Origin: CADCTB01 sp038231955
GTDB lineage: Bacteria; Actinomycetota; Acidimicrobiia; Acidimicrobiales; AC-14
Assembly: GCA_038231955.1 (NCBI GenBank)
Contig: JBBSIS010000025.1
Coordinates: 1-23,933 of the forward strand
Reading direction: 5' to 3'
Length of the DNA stretch: 23,933 nt
In this document: positions 13,643 through 21,045 of the stretch, piece after piece
Layout: every line of letters starts with the position of its first letter
Position numbering within the stretch: the first letter of the stretch is position 1
Position numbers and translations under genes: made by a program
The notes under the pieces: model-generated
What the model was told of the DNA's origin: nothing
Database searches by the model: none
Seen by the model: the letters and a program-made list of their open reading frames with translations, nothing else

Positions 13643-16516
13643 ATGCTCCTCACCCGACGACGCGTGCTGGCCCTCCTGGGCGCGGTGGCGGTGGCGCCGG
13701 CCGCCCGCCTCGCCGTGTGGCTCGGCAGGGACTCCGCCGCCCCAAAGCCCCGCACTCCGGACGACGCCGGCCCTTCCGTCTACCGCCTGCCCGACGAACA
13801 GCCGGGGCAGTCGCGCACCGGCGTCGGCTATCCGACGTTCTCGCTCACGGCCGGAGTCGTCTCCGTGGATGGTGCTCCCCCGAGCCCTGCCACGCCGTTC
13901 GAGTTCTGGGTCGCCAGGTTCAGCCAGTCGCTTGAAGCTTCCAACGTCTCACCGAAGCAGTCCGTTGCCGGCAGGGAGACGGCCATGCTCGTGGCTGATC
14001 AGGCCGTCCTGACCGTAACGGACGCTGCGTACGCGCCGACGCTCAACAACTCCTTCACCAACCTCTGGCACTCGACGATGGTCGGAATCGTCTGCAAGTC
14101 CGGCCTGCCATTCCGGGACACCCTCGAGATAGCCGGCACGATCACGGTGACCGAGAACGGAGCGCAGACCCCCTATACCGCCCGGCTCTTCGCTCCGGCG
14201 GCGTGGAACGGTGCAGCGTTGCCCTACTTCGGCGTGATGGCGTTCCGCCTCCTGCCCGACGGGAAGTTCGCAACGTCGGTGACCGACGCCAACGGTATTG
14301 CCCACGTCTGGACCCAGGCCCGGTTCCTCCAGCGCTACATGGACCGGATCGTGGCCGTCGCTCCCACGCCGCCGCGCCGACCCTCCCGCATCCAGATCGT
14401 CCAGAACGGGAATCCCGGCGACTTCGACCGGACATCGTGGGAGCTGACCTACGCGATACTGCGACGGCTCGGCACCACGACGGTGACCGCCCACAGCGAA
14501 CCATGGCCGCCGGCGGAGATCCAGCGGGCTTCCGGCATCGACCGCTTCGCCTTAGGGCTTTACAACCCGCCCGGCTACATGTTCCCGTTTTTCCCGGGGA
14601 ACCCGGGAGGGGCGTCGCCCCAGGTCCCCGATGCCGCGGGCATCGCCGCCTGGGCGCAGTCCCAGGTCGACCGCTTCAAGGCCGCCGGCTACCCGGACAT
14701 CGCCACGCTGACCCACATCAAGATCGCCGACGAACCGGCCGAGTTCCAGCCGGACGTCCTCAACGCAGTCGTTCAACCCTACGGGCCGACGACCGCGAAC
14801 AAGATGCGCGACGAGGCCGTCCGCCAAGACGCCCTCGCTAATTTCCGGACCTATCTAGCTTCCCAGAGAGGGCTGACCCCGGCGGCGGTCGGGTACCCTG
14901 TCGGATTCGCGAGCGTGCCCGGGCCGGTCGGTCGTTCGAAGGAGAAGGGGACCGAGACCGAGCGCGCCCTGTACTACTGGTCGATGCGGTGGTTCTCGCA
15001 TCTCGCATCTCGCCTCTACGGCGACTGCGCCGACGCCCTCAGGCAGACGATTCCCGGCATCCAGCCGGCCGTGAGCCTCAACAACTACAGCGGCATGCTG
15101 TGGAAGGGGCTCGTGACGCGCGCAGCAGGAGCGGACGAGGGGCAGCTCGGTCACGACTGGCACGAGCTCGGGCGGATGGCCGGAATGATGGGGGTGGACG
15201 ACTACATCTCCGAGTTCATCATCTCGAACAACGCCCTCCGCACCGCCTCGTGCGTGCGCGATCACCCGAGCGGCAAGATGTTCTCGAACGAGGTCGTCGT
15301 CTCCCGCGTCGGCGAGCTGAAGGGCGGCCTGCTCAAGAAGGTGCTGGTTAACACCGGACGTGGGTGCGACCGAATGCAGCTCTACGTGTTCGGGCCGGCC
15401 AACGTGAACAAGGACGGGAACGGCGCTGAGGACCTCGTCAGTGGCGAGCATGCCGTCGCCGACTACCAGCGCCTCTCAACCTGGCTCGCCGACACCGAGG
15501 ACGACCTGCTGGCCGGCTCGCCGCCGGTGCCAGAGGTGGCCGTCGTCGCTCCTCGGTCGACGCTGATGTTCAACGGCGTGCTCAACGCCAACGACTCGAC
15601 GCAGGGAAACTGGTGGACGACGACCATGGACTACCTCTGCGAGGCGCTGTCCCTCGTCACCACACTGACCCACGCCAACATCGAGAGCGACTGGATGGAC
15701 GAGGACCATCTGGGCGATGCGGCCCGCCTCCGGCGCTACAAGGTCATCTACCTGACTTCGCCCTGCGTGCCGGCGGAGTATCACGGGGTGGTGTCGGCTT
15801 GGGTTGCCGACGGAGGCACGCTGGTCACCTTCCCCGGCGCCGGCGCGTACGACCGCTACAACGGCCCGGCAACCGCTATTCCGGGCATCGGTGGCCTCGT
15901 CGAGTCTGCGCACACCCGGCAGTCGCAGACCAATCTCTCGATCACCCCGGTGCTGTTTCCCATCCACGGGACGCAGGGCGACTTTGCCGCCAACCAGGGC
16001 ACGACCGAATCGTGGCGAACAGTGGTCGACCCGAACGGCGGCACCGTGGAAGCCACATTTGCTGACAACGGGAACCCAGCGATGGTCGTGAAGGCCGTCG
16101 GCTCAGGCCGGCGGGTCCATTTTGCCTCGTTCATGGCCCAGGCGTACTTCTACACCGGCCTAGGCACAGGGGCTGTCCAGCGCCTCGCCACCCAGGGCTG
16201 GAGCAATGTTCTGCGTGCATACCTGCTCAGGCCGGTTGCGCTGGCCGGCGTGGTGCCCCCGGTCTCGATCGACCAGCCCCTGGTCGAGGGGCTGCTGCTG
16301 AAGTCGGACACCACCACGGCCCTCACCCTCCTCAACTGGCGGGCCGAACCAGTCACGATCTCCGGCACGATCCGGGGCGTATCTGCGGGCACCCGCCTAG
16401 TCGGCCGGTACGGCGAGGTTCCGTCGTCGCGCATCAAAGGGGAAATGGCGTTCGGCCCCCTTATTCTCGATGACTGCGACATCCTCGTCGCCCGGACGGG
16501 CCGCGCCTCCAAATGA
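13643..16516 (+). CDS. Large Tat-type exported protein, putative glycoside hydrolase (GH42-like plan)
   Basis: The product is about 957 residues from ATG 13643, or 968 from the TTG at 13610, which would overlap the epimerase by 11 bp. From the ATG the N-terminus is MLLTRRRVLALLG followed by a hydrophobic stretch, fitting a Tat signal (T-R-R-x-hydrophobic-L). Next come a beta-rich region (about 50-240) and a region resembling an alpha/beta barrel. That region has ADEPAEF with Glu364, and SNEVVV with Glu550, both possible acid/base and nucleophile residues. A flavodoxin-like segment (about 630-780) with YKVIYLTSPC and WVADGGTLVTFPG resembles the GH42 trimerisation domain. A beta domain closes the protein. 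The family assignment is by eye and uncertain. It is the last gene of the flippase and CDP-sugar operon, so it may cleave or bind the exported glycan. Confidence 0.85.
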   Translation: MLLTRRRVLALLGAVAVAPAARLAVWLGRDSAAPKPRTPDDAGPSVYRLPDEQPGQSRTGVGYPTFSLTAGVVSVDGAPPSPATPFEFWVARFSQSLEASNVSPKQSVAGRETAMLVADQAVLTVTDAAYAPTLNNSFTNLWHSTMVGIVCKSGLPFRDTLEIAGTITVTENGAQTPYTARLFAPAAWNGAALPYFGVMAFRLLPDGKFATSVTDANGIAHVWTQARFLQRYMDRIVAVAPTPPRRPSRIQIVQNGNPGDFDRTSWELTYAILRRLGTTTVTAHSEPWPPAEIQRASGIDRFALGLYNPPGYMFPFFPGNPGGASPQVPDAAGIAAWAQSQVDRFKAAGYPDIATLTHIKIADEPAEFQPDVLNAVVQPYGPTTANKMRDEAVRQDALANFRTYLASQRGLTPAAVGYPVGFASVPGPVGRSKEKGTETERALYYWSMRWFSHLASRLYGDCADALRQTIPGIQPAVSLNNYSGMLWKGLVTRAAGADEGQLGHDWHELGRMAGMMGVDDYISEFIISNNALRTASCVRDHPSGKMFSNEVVVSRVGELKGGLLKKVLVNTGRGCDRMQLYVFGPANVNKDGNGAEDLVSGEHAVADYQRLSTWLADTEDDLLAGSPPVPEVAVVAPRSTLMFNGVLNANDSTQGNWWTTTMDYLCEALSLVTTLTHANIESDWMDEDHLGDAARLRRYKVIYLTSPCVPAEYHGVVSAWVADGGTLVTFPGAGAYDRYNGPATAIPGIGGLVESAHTRQSQTNLSITPVLFPIHGTQGDFAANQGTTESWRTVVDPNGGTVEATFADNGNPAMVVKAVGSGRRVHFASFMAQAYFYTGLGTGAVQRLATQGWSNVLRAYLLRPVALAGVVPPVSIDQPLVEGLLLKSDTTTALTLLNWRAEPVTISGTIRGVSAGTRLVGRYGEVPSSRIKGEMAFGPLILDDCDILVARTGRASK

Positions 16517-16537
16517 CCGACCGCGCCGAGATTGTGG

Positions 16538-17431
16538 TCAGCGACGACGGGCAGTCGCGGCATCGCGGATCCGTACGGCGGTCCGCTTGGTGTCGTTCAG
16601 CCACCCACCGGTCGAGATGTAGCTCGTCGCCGCATCCATTGCGAGCAGTGGCAGGGGAGAGCCCTCCGGTCGCACGTGGAAAGGGCTGATCACGAGTTCT
16701 TTCGTCATGCGCAGCCACAGGAGCCAGGGCACCCGGCCCCTTCCGCCCAGATAGCGGAGGAGCTCCCGATGTGATCGGTACTCTTCGCCCGCGCCGGGCA
16801 TGGACTTGTAGGACAGCACTTCCGGAATCTCCAGGATCTCGCCTTGGAGGGCCAGCTCGGTCACGAAGACGTGGTCGCTCCCGACGTAGGCCGGCAGGAG
16901 GCGCGTCCGGCCCACAGCCTCCCGGCGTATGACGGCATAGGTGGCCGAGTGGAGCAGGTTGTTCCGGAGGGCGTCCCGCCAGCGGGACCGCACGGAGCGT
17001 CCCTCGATGGCCATGCCTTTGTACGCCCCGCCGACCGCTTCGCCCGAGCTGGTGACCGGCTGGATCTGCGACACGCAGGCCACCGCCTCGGGATGGGTGT
17101 CGAGCACGGCCACGCACGCGCCGACGTATCGGGGATCCCAGTAGTCGTCTGCCGCGGCCCACGCGAAATACTGGCCCGTCGCCTGCCTGAAGACGCAGTC
17201 GAAGTTCCACGCCGCGCCCCTGTTGGCCGGGGAGGTGATGATCCGTATCCGCCGATCCGTCCTCGCGTAGCCGGCGGCGATCTCGGCGCTGCGATCATCG
17301 GACCCGTTGTCCGAGATGATGAGTTCGAAATCGTGGAGGGTCTGCGCCAGGAGCGATTCGATGGCCCGCTCGATGGACGCCGCCCCGTTGTACACCGGCA
17401 TGCCCAGACTGACCTTGGGCGCCGCCGTCAC
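16538..17431 (-). CDS. Family-2 glycosyltransferase
   Basis: This 297-residue GT-A protein begins VSLGMPVYNGAASI (7-20), with Asp41 in ISDNGSDD and the metal-site AADDYWDP (93-100), then a region with SDHVFVTELAL near the acceptor site. It has no clear membrane helix apart from a short hydrophobic C-terminal stretch. The GTG at 17431 is the natural start for the first strand. It is a single-gene leftward unit. It ends 21 bp from the convergent Tat-protein gene, and its upstream region is shared with the CmcI-family gene. It likely adds one sugar of the repeat unit; donor and linkage are unknown. Confidence 0.93.
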   Translation of the reverse strand: MTAAPKVSLGMPVYNGAASIERAIESLLAQTLHDFELIISDNGSDDRSAEIAAGYARTDRRIRIITSPANRGAAWNFDCVFRQATGQYFAWAAADDYWDPRYVGACVAVLDTHPEAVACVSQIQPVTSSGEAVGGAYKGMAIEGRSVRSRWRDALRNNLLHSATYAVIRREAVGRTRLLPAYVGSDHVFVTELALQGEILEIPEVLSYKSMPGAGEEYRSHRELLRYLGGRGRVPWLLWLRMTKELVISPFHVRPEGSPLPLLAMDAATSYISTGGWLNDTKRTAVRIRDAATARRR

Positions 17432-17529
17432 AGTGGGGCCGACCCGAGCCTGCCGCTCATCTTCAGTGAATCCTCCGTACTCCGGGGGGGTGGGCGCGTC
17501 GACCCAAGTGGCGGGTTCGCCAGCCTACC

Positions 17530-17603
17530 TGCGAGGATAGACAGTTCATGCATCCGCAGGTCTCCTCATGATTCCTGCCTGGACGAAAGGTGGGCTGGTG
17601 TGA
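17530..17603 (+). promoter_or_regulatory. Leader of the CmcI-family gene with two chained mini-ORFs
   Basis: Two tiny frames lead into the GTG at 17600. ATG 17548 encodes 7 residues ending at TGA 17569-17571. That stop overlaps ATG 17568, which encodes 11 residues (MIPAWTKGGLV) ending at TGA 17601-17603, itself overlapping the gene's GTG as GTGA. The 11-mer TGCGAGGATAG at 17530-17540 recurs at 20982-20992. On the minus strand it contains TATCCT, a possible -10 for the divergent GT2 at 16538-17431. GAAAGG (about 17585-17590) can also serve as an ordinary ribosome site for the GTG at 17600. Confidence 0.3.
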
Positions 17604-18364
17604 AAGTTGCCATCGACACAGACGCCATGACGCTCACCGTCGACTCTTCCGGCGCTCGCGAAACGCTCGACCTGTATTCACCGCAGGCGTTCAAGATTGT
17701 GTCCGAGCTGTGGGTCAAGACCGGGTGGCAGCTCAAGTACCCGTACCTGTTCACCTGGCTCGGCCGGCCGATCATTCAGCTACCCGAGGACCTCCTCGTC
17801 ATCCAAGAGGTCATCTTTCAGCTTCGTCCGGACGTCATTGTCGAGACTGGTGTCGCCCACGGCGGGTCCCTGATTTTCTATGCCAGCCTCTGCGAAGTGC
17901 TCGGTCGGGGCCGAGTCATCGGAATCGACGTGGACATCCGGGCGCACAACCGCAAGGAAATCGAATCCCATTTTCTCTTCCCGCGCATCACTCTGATCGA
18001 GGGGAGTTCGACCGACGAAACTGTCGTGGAGCGAGTACGTGGTGAGGTGGCGTCGGCTGAGACCGTGCTGATCTTGCTGGATTCAAATCACACGAGGGCA
18101 CACGTGTTGGGCGAACTCAAGTCGTATGGGCCGCTCGTTACCAGCGGCTCGTACATCGTCGCGACCGACGGAGTGATGGCCACGGTGCACGATGTCCCGC
18201 GAGGAGCAGAGGGATGGCTCGATGACAACCCGGAGGCTGCTGCTGCGGAGTTCGTAGAAGCTCATCCGGAGTTCGTCCTGGACGACCCGCGTCCGATATT
18301 CGACGAATCACTCGGAGTGCCGCGGGCGACGCACTGGCCGGGGGCGTATCTTCGGCGGAAATGA
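17600..18364 (+). CDS. CmcI-family SAM-dependent methyltransferase (putative sugar O-methyltransferase)
   Basis: This 254-residue protein matches the CmcI family, named after cephalosporin biosynthesis and including the mycobacterial rhamnosyl O-methyltransferase group. The SAM loop is ETGVAHGGS (82-90), with Asp110 in VIGIDVDIRAHNR. The signature LLDSNHTRAHVLGEL (159-173) carries Asp161, His164 and His168, and SGSYIVATD follows. The GTG at 17600 has GAAAGG upstream, and overlaps the stop of an 11-codon frame. In this locus a sugar hydroxyl of the glycan or its precursor is the likely target, an inference from context. The base composition is visibly a little less GC-rich than in neighbouring genes. 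It ends 2 nt before the convergent nucleotidyltransferase. Confidence 0.9.
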   Translation: MKVAIDTDAMTLTVDSSGARETLDLYSPQAFKIVSELWVKTGWQLKYPYLFTWLGRPIIQLPEDLLVIQEVIFQLRPDVIVETGVAHGGSLIFYASLCEVLGRGRVIGIDVDIRAHNRKEIESHFLFPRITLIEGSSTDETVVERVRGEVASAETVLILLDSNHTRAHVLGELKSYGPLVTSGSYIVATDGVMATVHDVPRGAEGWLDDNPEAAAAEFVEAHPEFVLDDPRPIFDESLGVPRATHWPGAYLRRK

Positions 18365-18366
18365 CG

Positions 18367-19047
18367 TCAGCCCCGAGGAACCGGAACGGTGGCCAGCTGG
18401 GCGAGCGTGTCCACGCTGTACCAGCTCTGCGGGTAAACCCGCGACATCCGCACCTGACGGAGCGGCAGGAGCTGCTTCCAGACGGTGGTGAATTCCTCGG
18501 TGGCCTCCGTAAGGGAGACGGCGAGTTGCGGATTGATCACCTGTATCCCCGAGCAGTACAGGTCGGTCACCGTCTTGCGGGTGATGCCGGTCACGACGTC
18601 GGCGTCGTCGTGGAGGATGTAGTCGCCGTCAACGCCCTCCACCGGCCGCACCGGCACGATCATGCACGCCGGCTCCCCGATGCGCTCGTACTCGTGCCGG
18701 AGCAGGTCGAAGTCGAGTTCGACCACATTGTCGCATGTCAGCACCAGGAGCGGCGCGCCCAGCAGCGAGAGGAACGAGTTGTAAAGCCACCACGAGTTCC
18801 CGTGGCCGTGGGTGTTGATCACGGTGCTGGCGCCGTGCTGGATCACGTGCTCGGCGAGCATGGCCCCGTGGTGGCCGACGGTGACGTGCACGTCGCGAAC
18901 GTGGGGGCGGAGCTTGTCGATGCCCTGGGCGATGAGGGTGGTGCCGGCGAACGGAGCCATGGCCTTGGGCATGGTCTCCGTCAGCGGCAGCATTCTGACG
19001 CCGCGCCCGGCGGCCATGATCAGCGCGTGGTCGATCGAGGCCGTCAT
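18367..19047 (-). CDS. Sugar-1-phosphate (or related) nucleotidyltransferase
   Basis: This 226-residue protein is a small NTP-transferase fold enzyme that would activate a phosphorylated substrate with a nucleotide. The NTP-binding loop is ALIMAAGRGVRM (8-19), followed by Pro-Lys at 27-28 in MPKAMAPF and the metal site LTCDN (104-107, Asp106). A segment HGHGNSWWLYNS (80-91) resembles the LicC and related group, which uses CTP, but glucose-type pyrophosphorylases are also similar. Substrate and nucleotide cannot be fixed by eye. The ATG at 19047 overlaps the upstream SDR stop as ATGA, so the two are coupled and probably belong to one donor pathway. It ends 2 nt from the CmcI-family gene. Confidence 0.9.
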   Translation of the reverse strand: MTASIDHALIMAAGRGVRMLPLTETMPKAMAPFAGTTLIAQGIDKLRPHVRDVHVTVGHHGAMLAEHVIQHGASTVINTHGHGNSWWLYNSFLSLLGAPLLVLTCDNVVELDFDLLRHEYERIGEPACMIVPVRPVEGVDGDYILHDDADVVTGITRKTVTDLYCSGIQVINPQLAVSLTEATEEFTTVWKQLLPLRQVRMSRVYPQSWYSVDTLAQLATVPVPRG

Positions 19048-19988
19048 CGGGGCTCGGCGTCGATCAGCCTCCGCAGTTCGTCGGCGTCGAGGCGCTCCGC
19101 GGTCGCGGAGGAAAGCGGGCCCTCGATCGGCTTCTCGGTCGGCGCCGCGAACCGCAGCAACAGGTAGGGCTCGCCGGCGAGGTCGGCTTCCCGGGTGAAC
19201 GCCACCTCCGACTCGCCGATGAGCACCTCGTCGACCGAGTCGCCCGGCCGGGTGGGCAGCGGCTCCCGCCGACCACCGAGGCGGTCGATAAAGGCGTCGA
19301 GGAGATCGCCGACGACGGCGGCCTTCATCCTGCGGCTCACCACGTGACCGTGCACGTCGTCGATGTGTTCGATGGCCGCCACCACGATCTGGGCCGCCTC
19401 GTCGACTCGCAGGAAATACCGCCGCATCTCCGGGCCGGTCGTGCCGATCACGCCGGTGGTGTCGAGCATCCGCCGCCATTCTGGGAGGACCGAGCCCGTC
19501 GACCACGCCATGTTGCCGAAGCGGGCGCAGGCAAAGCTCGTGTCGCCGACCTGGTCGAGGGAGCAAAACATGCGCTCCATCAGGGCCTTCGAGAGACCGT
19601 ACGTCGTCTTGACCGGGGGGGCGGCCTTGTCGGTCGAGACGCCGATGACCACCCGTGTCCCGCGCTCGCCGGCGACCCGGGCGATGTTCTGGGAACCGAC
19701 GACGTTCACGTCGATTGCTTCGAGCGGCTGCTTCTCGGAGAGCTGCACGTACTTGGTGGCCGCGGCGTGCACGACGATGTCGGGGCGGACCCGCACGAAT
19801 GCATCGCGCACGGATTCGATGCTCGCCACGTCGAGGGGGAGAACCTCGCAGCCGACTGCTCGCGCCGCCTCGTCGTTGGCGGCGTTGTTCCGGGCGCCGA
19901 GCACGACGTCGTAGTTGAGAACGAGCACAGAGCCCACGGCACGGCCCAGAAAGCCCGAGCCGCCGGTGATGAGAACGCGTTCCATCAT
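19044..19988 (-). CDS. CapD/FlaA1-type SDR (NDP-sugar 4,6-dehydratase or epimerase)
   Basis: This 314-residue soluble SDR belongs to the polysaccharide-biosynthesis CapD group. It has GGSGFLG (9-15), HAAATKYVQLSEKQP (74-88) and the family's VSTDKAAPP (117-125). Asp120 and Lys121 with Tyr130 and Lys134 form the catalytic set of UDP-GlcNAc 4,6-dehydratases such as FlaA1 and PseB. It lacks the membrane helices of PglF-type proteins. ATG 19988 overlaps the upstream GT2 stop as ATGA, with a second ATG directly after. It is followed by a nucleotidyltransferase with another 4-bp overlap. It most likely makes a 4-keto-6-deoxy sugar nucleotide, but the base and substrate are not established. Confidence 0.93.
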   Translation of the reverse strand: MMERVLITGGSGFLGRAVGSVLVLNYDVVLGARNNAANDEAARAVGCEVLPLDVASIESVRDAFVRVRPDIVVHAAATKYVQLSEKQPLEAIDVNVVGSQNIARVAGERGTRVVIGVSTDKAAPPVKTTYGLSKALMERMFCSLDQVGDTSFACARFGNMAWSTGSVLPEWRRMLDTTGVIGTTGPEMRRYFLRVDEAAQIVVAAIEHIDDVHGHVVSRRMKAAVVGDLLDAFIDRLGGRREPLPTRPGDSVDEVLIGESEVAFTREADLAGEPYLLLRFAAPTEKPIEGPLSSATAERLDADELRRLIDAEPR

Positions 19989-20968
19989 TGGGCGACGTAG
20001 TCGTCGACCAGCAGCGCCTGGCCGCCCGAACGCCGCAGTCTGTGCCCGAGGGCGTTTACCCGACGCCGGGTGGGAACGGGCAGCAATGTCAGGCCGAGGC
20101 CGAGGACCGTTCGGAAGTGAAGGAGGCTCAGCGGGCGCACCCTGAACGCAGCGGCGAAGCACGAACGGGTCCACGCATTGTCCGCCATCAGCCGGGCGCC
20201 CTGCCACCCGAAGTTCCGGTGGAGCGAGGACTCGTAGAAGTCGATCAGCGGCAGGTCCTCGGGCTTCAGCATGGGGTTGTGCCGCAGCTTGGCCAGTGCG
20301 TCGGTGATCAGCTCGCGGTTGCGAACGATGGCCTTGCCTGCGTTCGAGTCGTGGTCCCTGAGCACCATGAGCGGCTCGTCGAGGTAGGCGAACTCGTGCG
20401 TCAAGGCGATGCGTAAGAAGATGGCCTCGCCCTCGGCGAACACCGTCTCGTCGAAGGGATGGAGCTCCAGGCACTCCCGCCGGATGAGGGGGGTGGACAT
20501 GTCGATCTGCGACTTCGCCGACAGCCGCATGAGGTCGGCGAAGATCGAGCCGCTCTTCTGGATCGGCGACCGCGTCCACCGGCGACCGGTCGTCGTGCTC
20601 TCGAAGATCGTCGGCCCGTAGACGACGCCGCACGCAGGCCCACGGCGCTCCAGCTCGGCGGTCTGCATTTCGAGCTTCTGGGGCAGGAAGTAGTCGTCGG
20701 AGTAGAGGAACGTGACGCACGGCGCGGTGACCATCGCCACCGCGTCGTTGAAGCGCTTGCCGATCGACAGGTTGTCGTCATGGAGGACGAGGCGGACGCG
20801 GGGATCGCCGGCGTAGCGCAGCAGGACGTCGCGGGAGTGATCAGTCGACCCATTGTCGACGGCGATCAGCTCGATGTCCTCGAGCGTCTGCCCGAGTACG
20901 CTCTCGAACGCTTGGGGAAGCCAGCGTGCCTGGTTGTAGGAGTTCAGGATGACTGCGGCTGCCACCAT
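19985..20968 (-). CDS. Family-2 glycosyltransferase
   Basis: This 327-residue GT-A protein begins MVAAAVILNSYNQARWL, with Asp38 in AVDNGSTDHS and the metal site YSDDYFLP (89-96). The remaining 200 residues include FAEGEAIFLRIALT, near the expected catalytic-base position, and a basic C-terminal tail. The frame extends to 21010, but the ATG at 20968 starts right at the first strand and lies just after a TATCCT -10 candidate, so I use it. It heads a leftward operon with the CapD-type SDR and the nucleotidyltransferase, coupled by 4-bp overlaps. That arrangement suggests it may transfer the sugar those two enzymes activate. Confidence 0.93.
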   Translation of the reverse strand: MVAAAVILNSYNQARWLPQAFESVLGQTLEDIELIAVDNGSTDHSRDVLLRYAGDPRVRLVLHDDNLSIGKRFNDAVAMVTAPCVTFLYSDDYFLPQKLEMQTAELERRGPACGVVYGPTIFESTTTGRRWTRSPIQKSGSIFADLMRLSAKSQIDMSTPLIRRECLELHPFDETVFAEGEAIFLRIALTHEFAYLDEPLMVLRDHDSNAGKAIVRNRELITDALAKLRHNPMLKPEDLPLIDFYESSLHRNFGWQGARLMADNAWTRSCFAAAFRVRPLSLLHFRTVLGLGLTLLPVPTRRRVNALGHRLRRSGGQALLVDDYVAQ

Positions 20969-20979
20969 GGGTCGACCAT

Positions 20980-20991
20980 AGTGCGAGGATA
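20980..20991 (-). promoter_or_regulatory. Putative -10 element for the GT2-SDR-nucleotidyltransferase operon
   Basis: TATCCT on the minus strand (20991-20986) fits TANNNT. An ATG lies 6 nt downstream at 20979 and the GT2 ATG at 20968. Transcription from about 20979 would leave an 11-nt leader before GT2, or a leaderless 11-codon frame that runs out of frame into the GT2 start and stops at 20944. The same CTATCCTCGCA sequence occurs before the other lone GT2. No good -35 was seen. Confidence 0.35.
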
Positions 20992-21045
20992 GGGCATGGC
21001 CCGGGTGCATCGTTCTCCAATGGCGCGCACCGCTGCCCTGTCGGC

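Noticed and set aside
16844..17599. Upstream extension of the CmcI-family frame across the GT2
   Set aside because: It is antisense to a clear GT2. The CmcI-family protein starts at the GTG at 17600 with a ribosome site nearby.
17600..18364. Cephalosporin hydroxylase or antibiotic gene cluster suggested by the CmcI family name
   Set aside because: No beta-lactam or other antibiotic genes are nearby. The family is mostly methyltransferases, and the context is glycan synthesis.
18365..18366. Terminator between convergent genes
   Set aside because: Only 2 nt separate the stops and I saw no hairpin with a T-tract at the gene ends.
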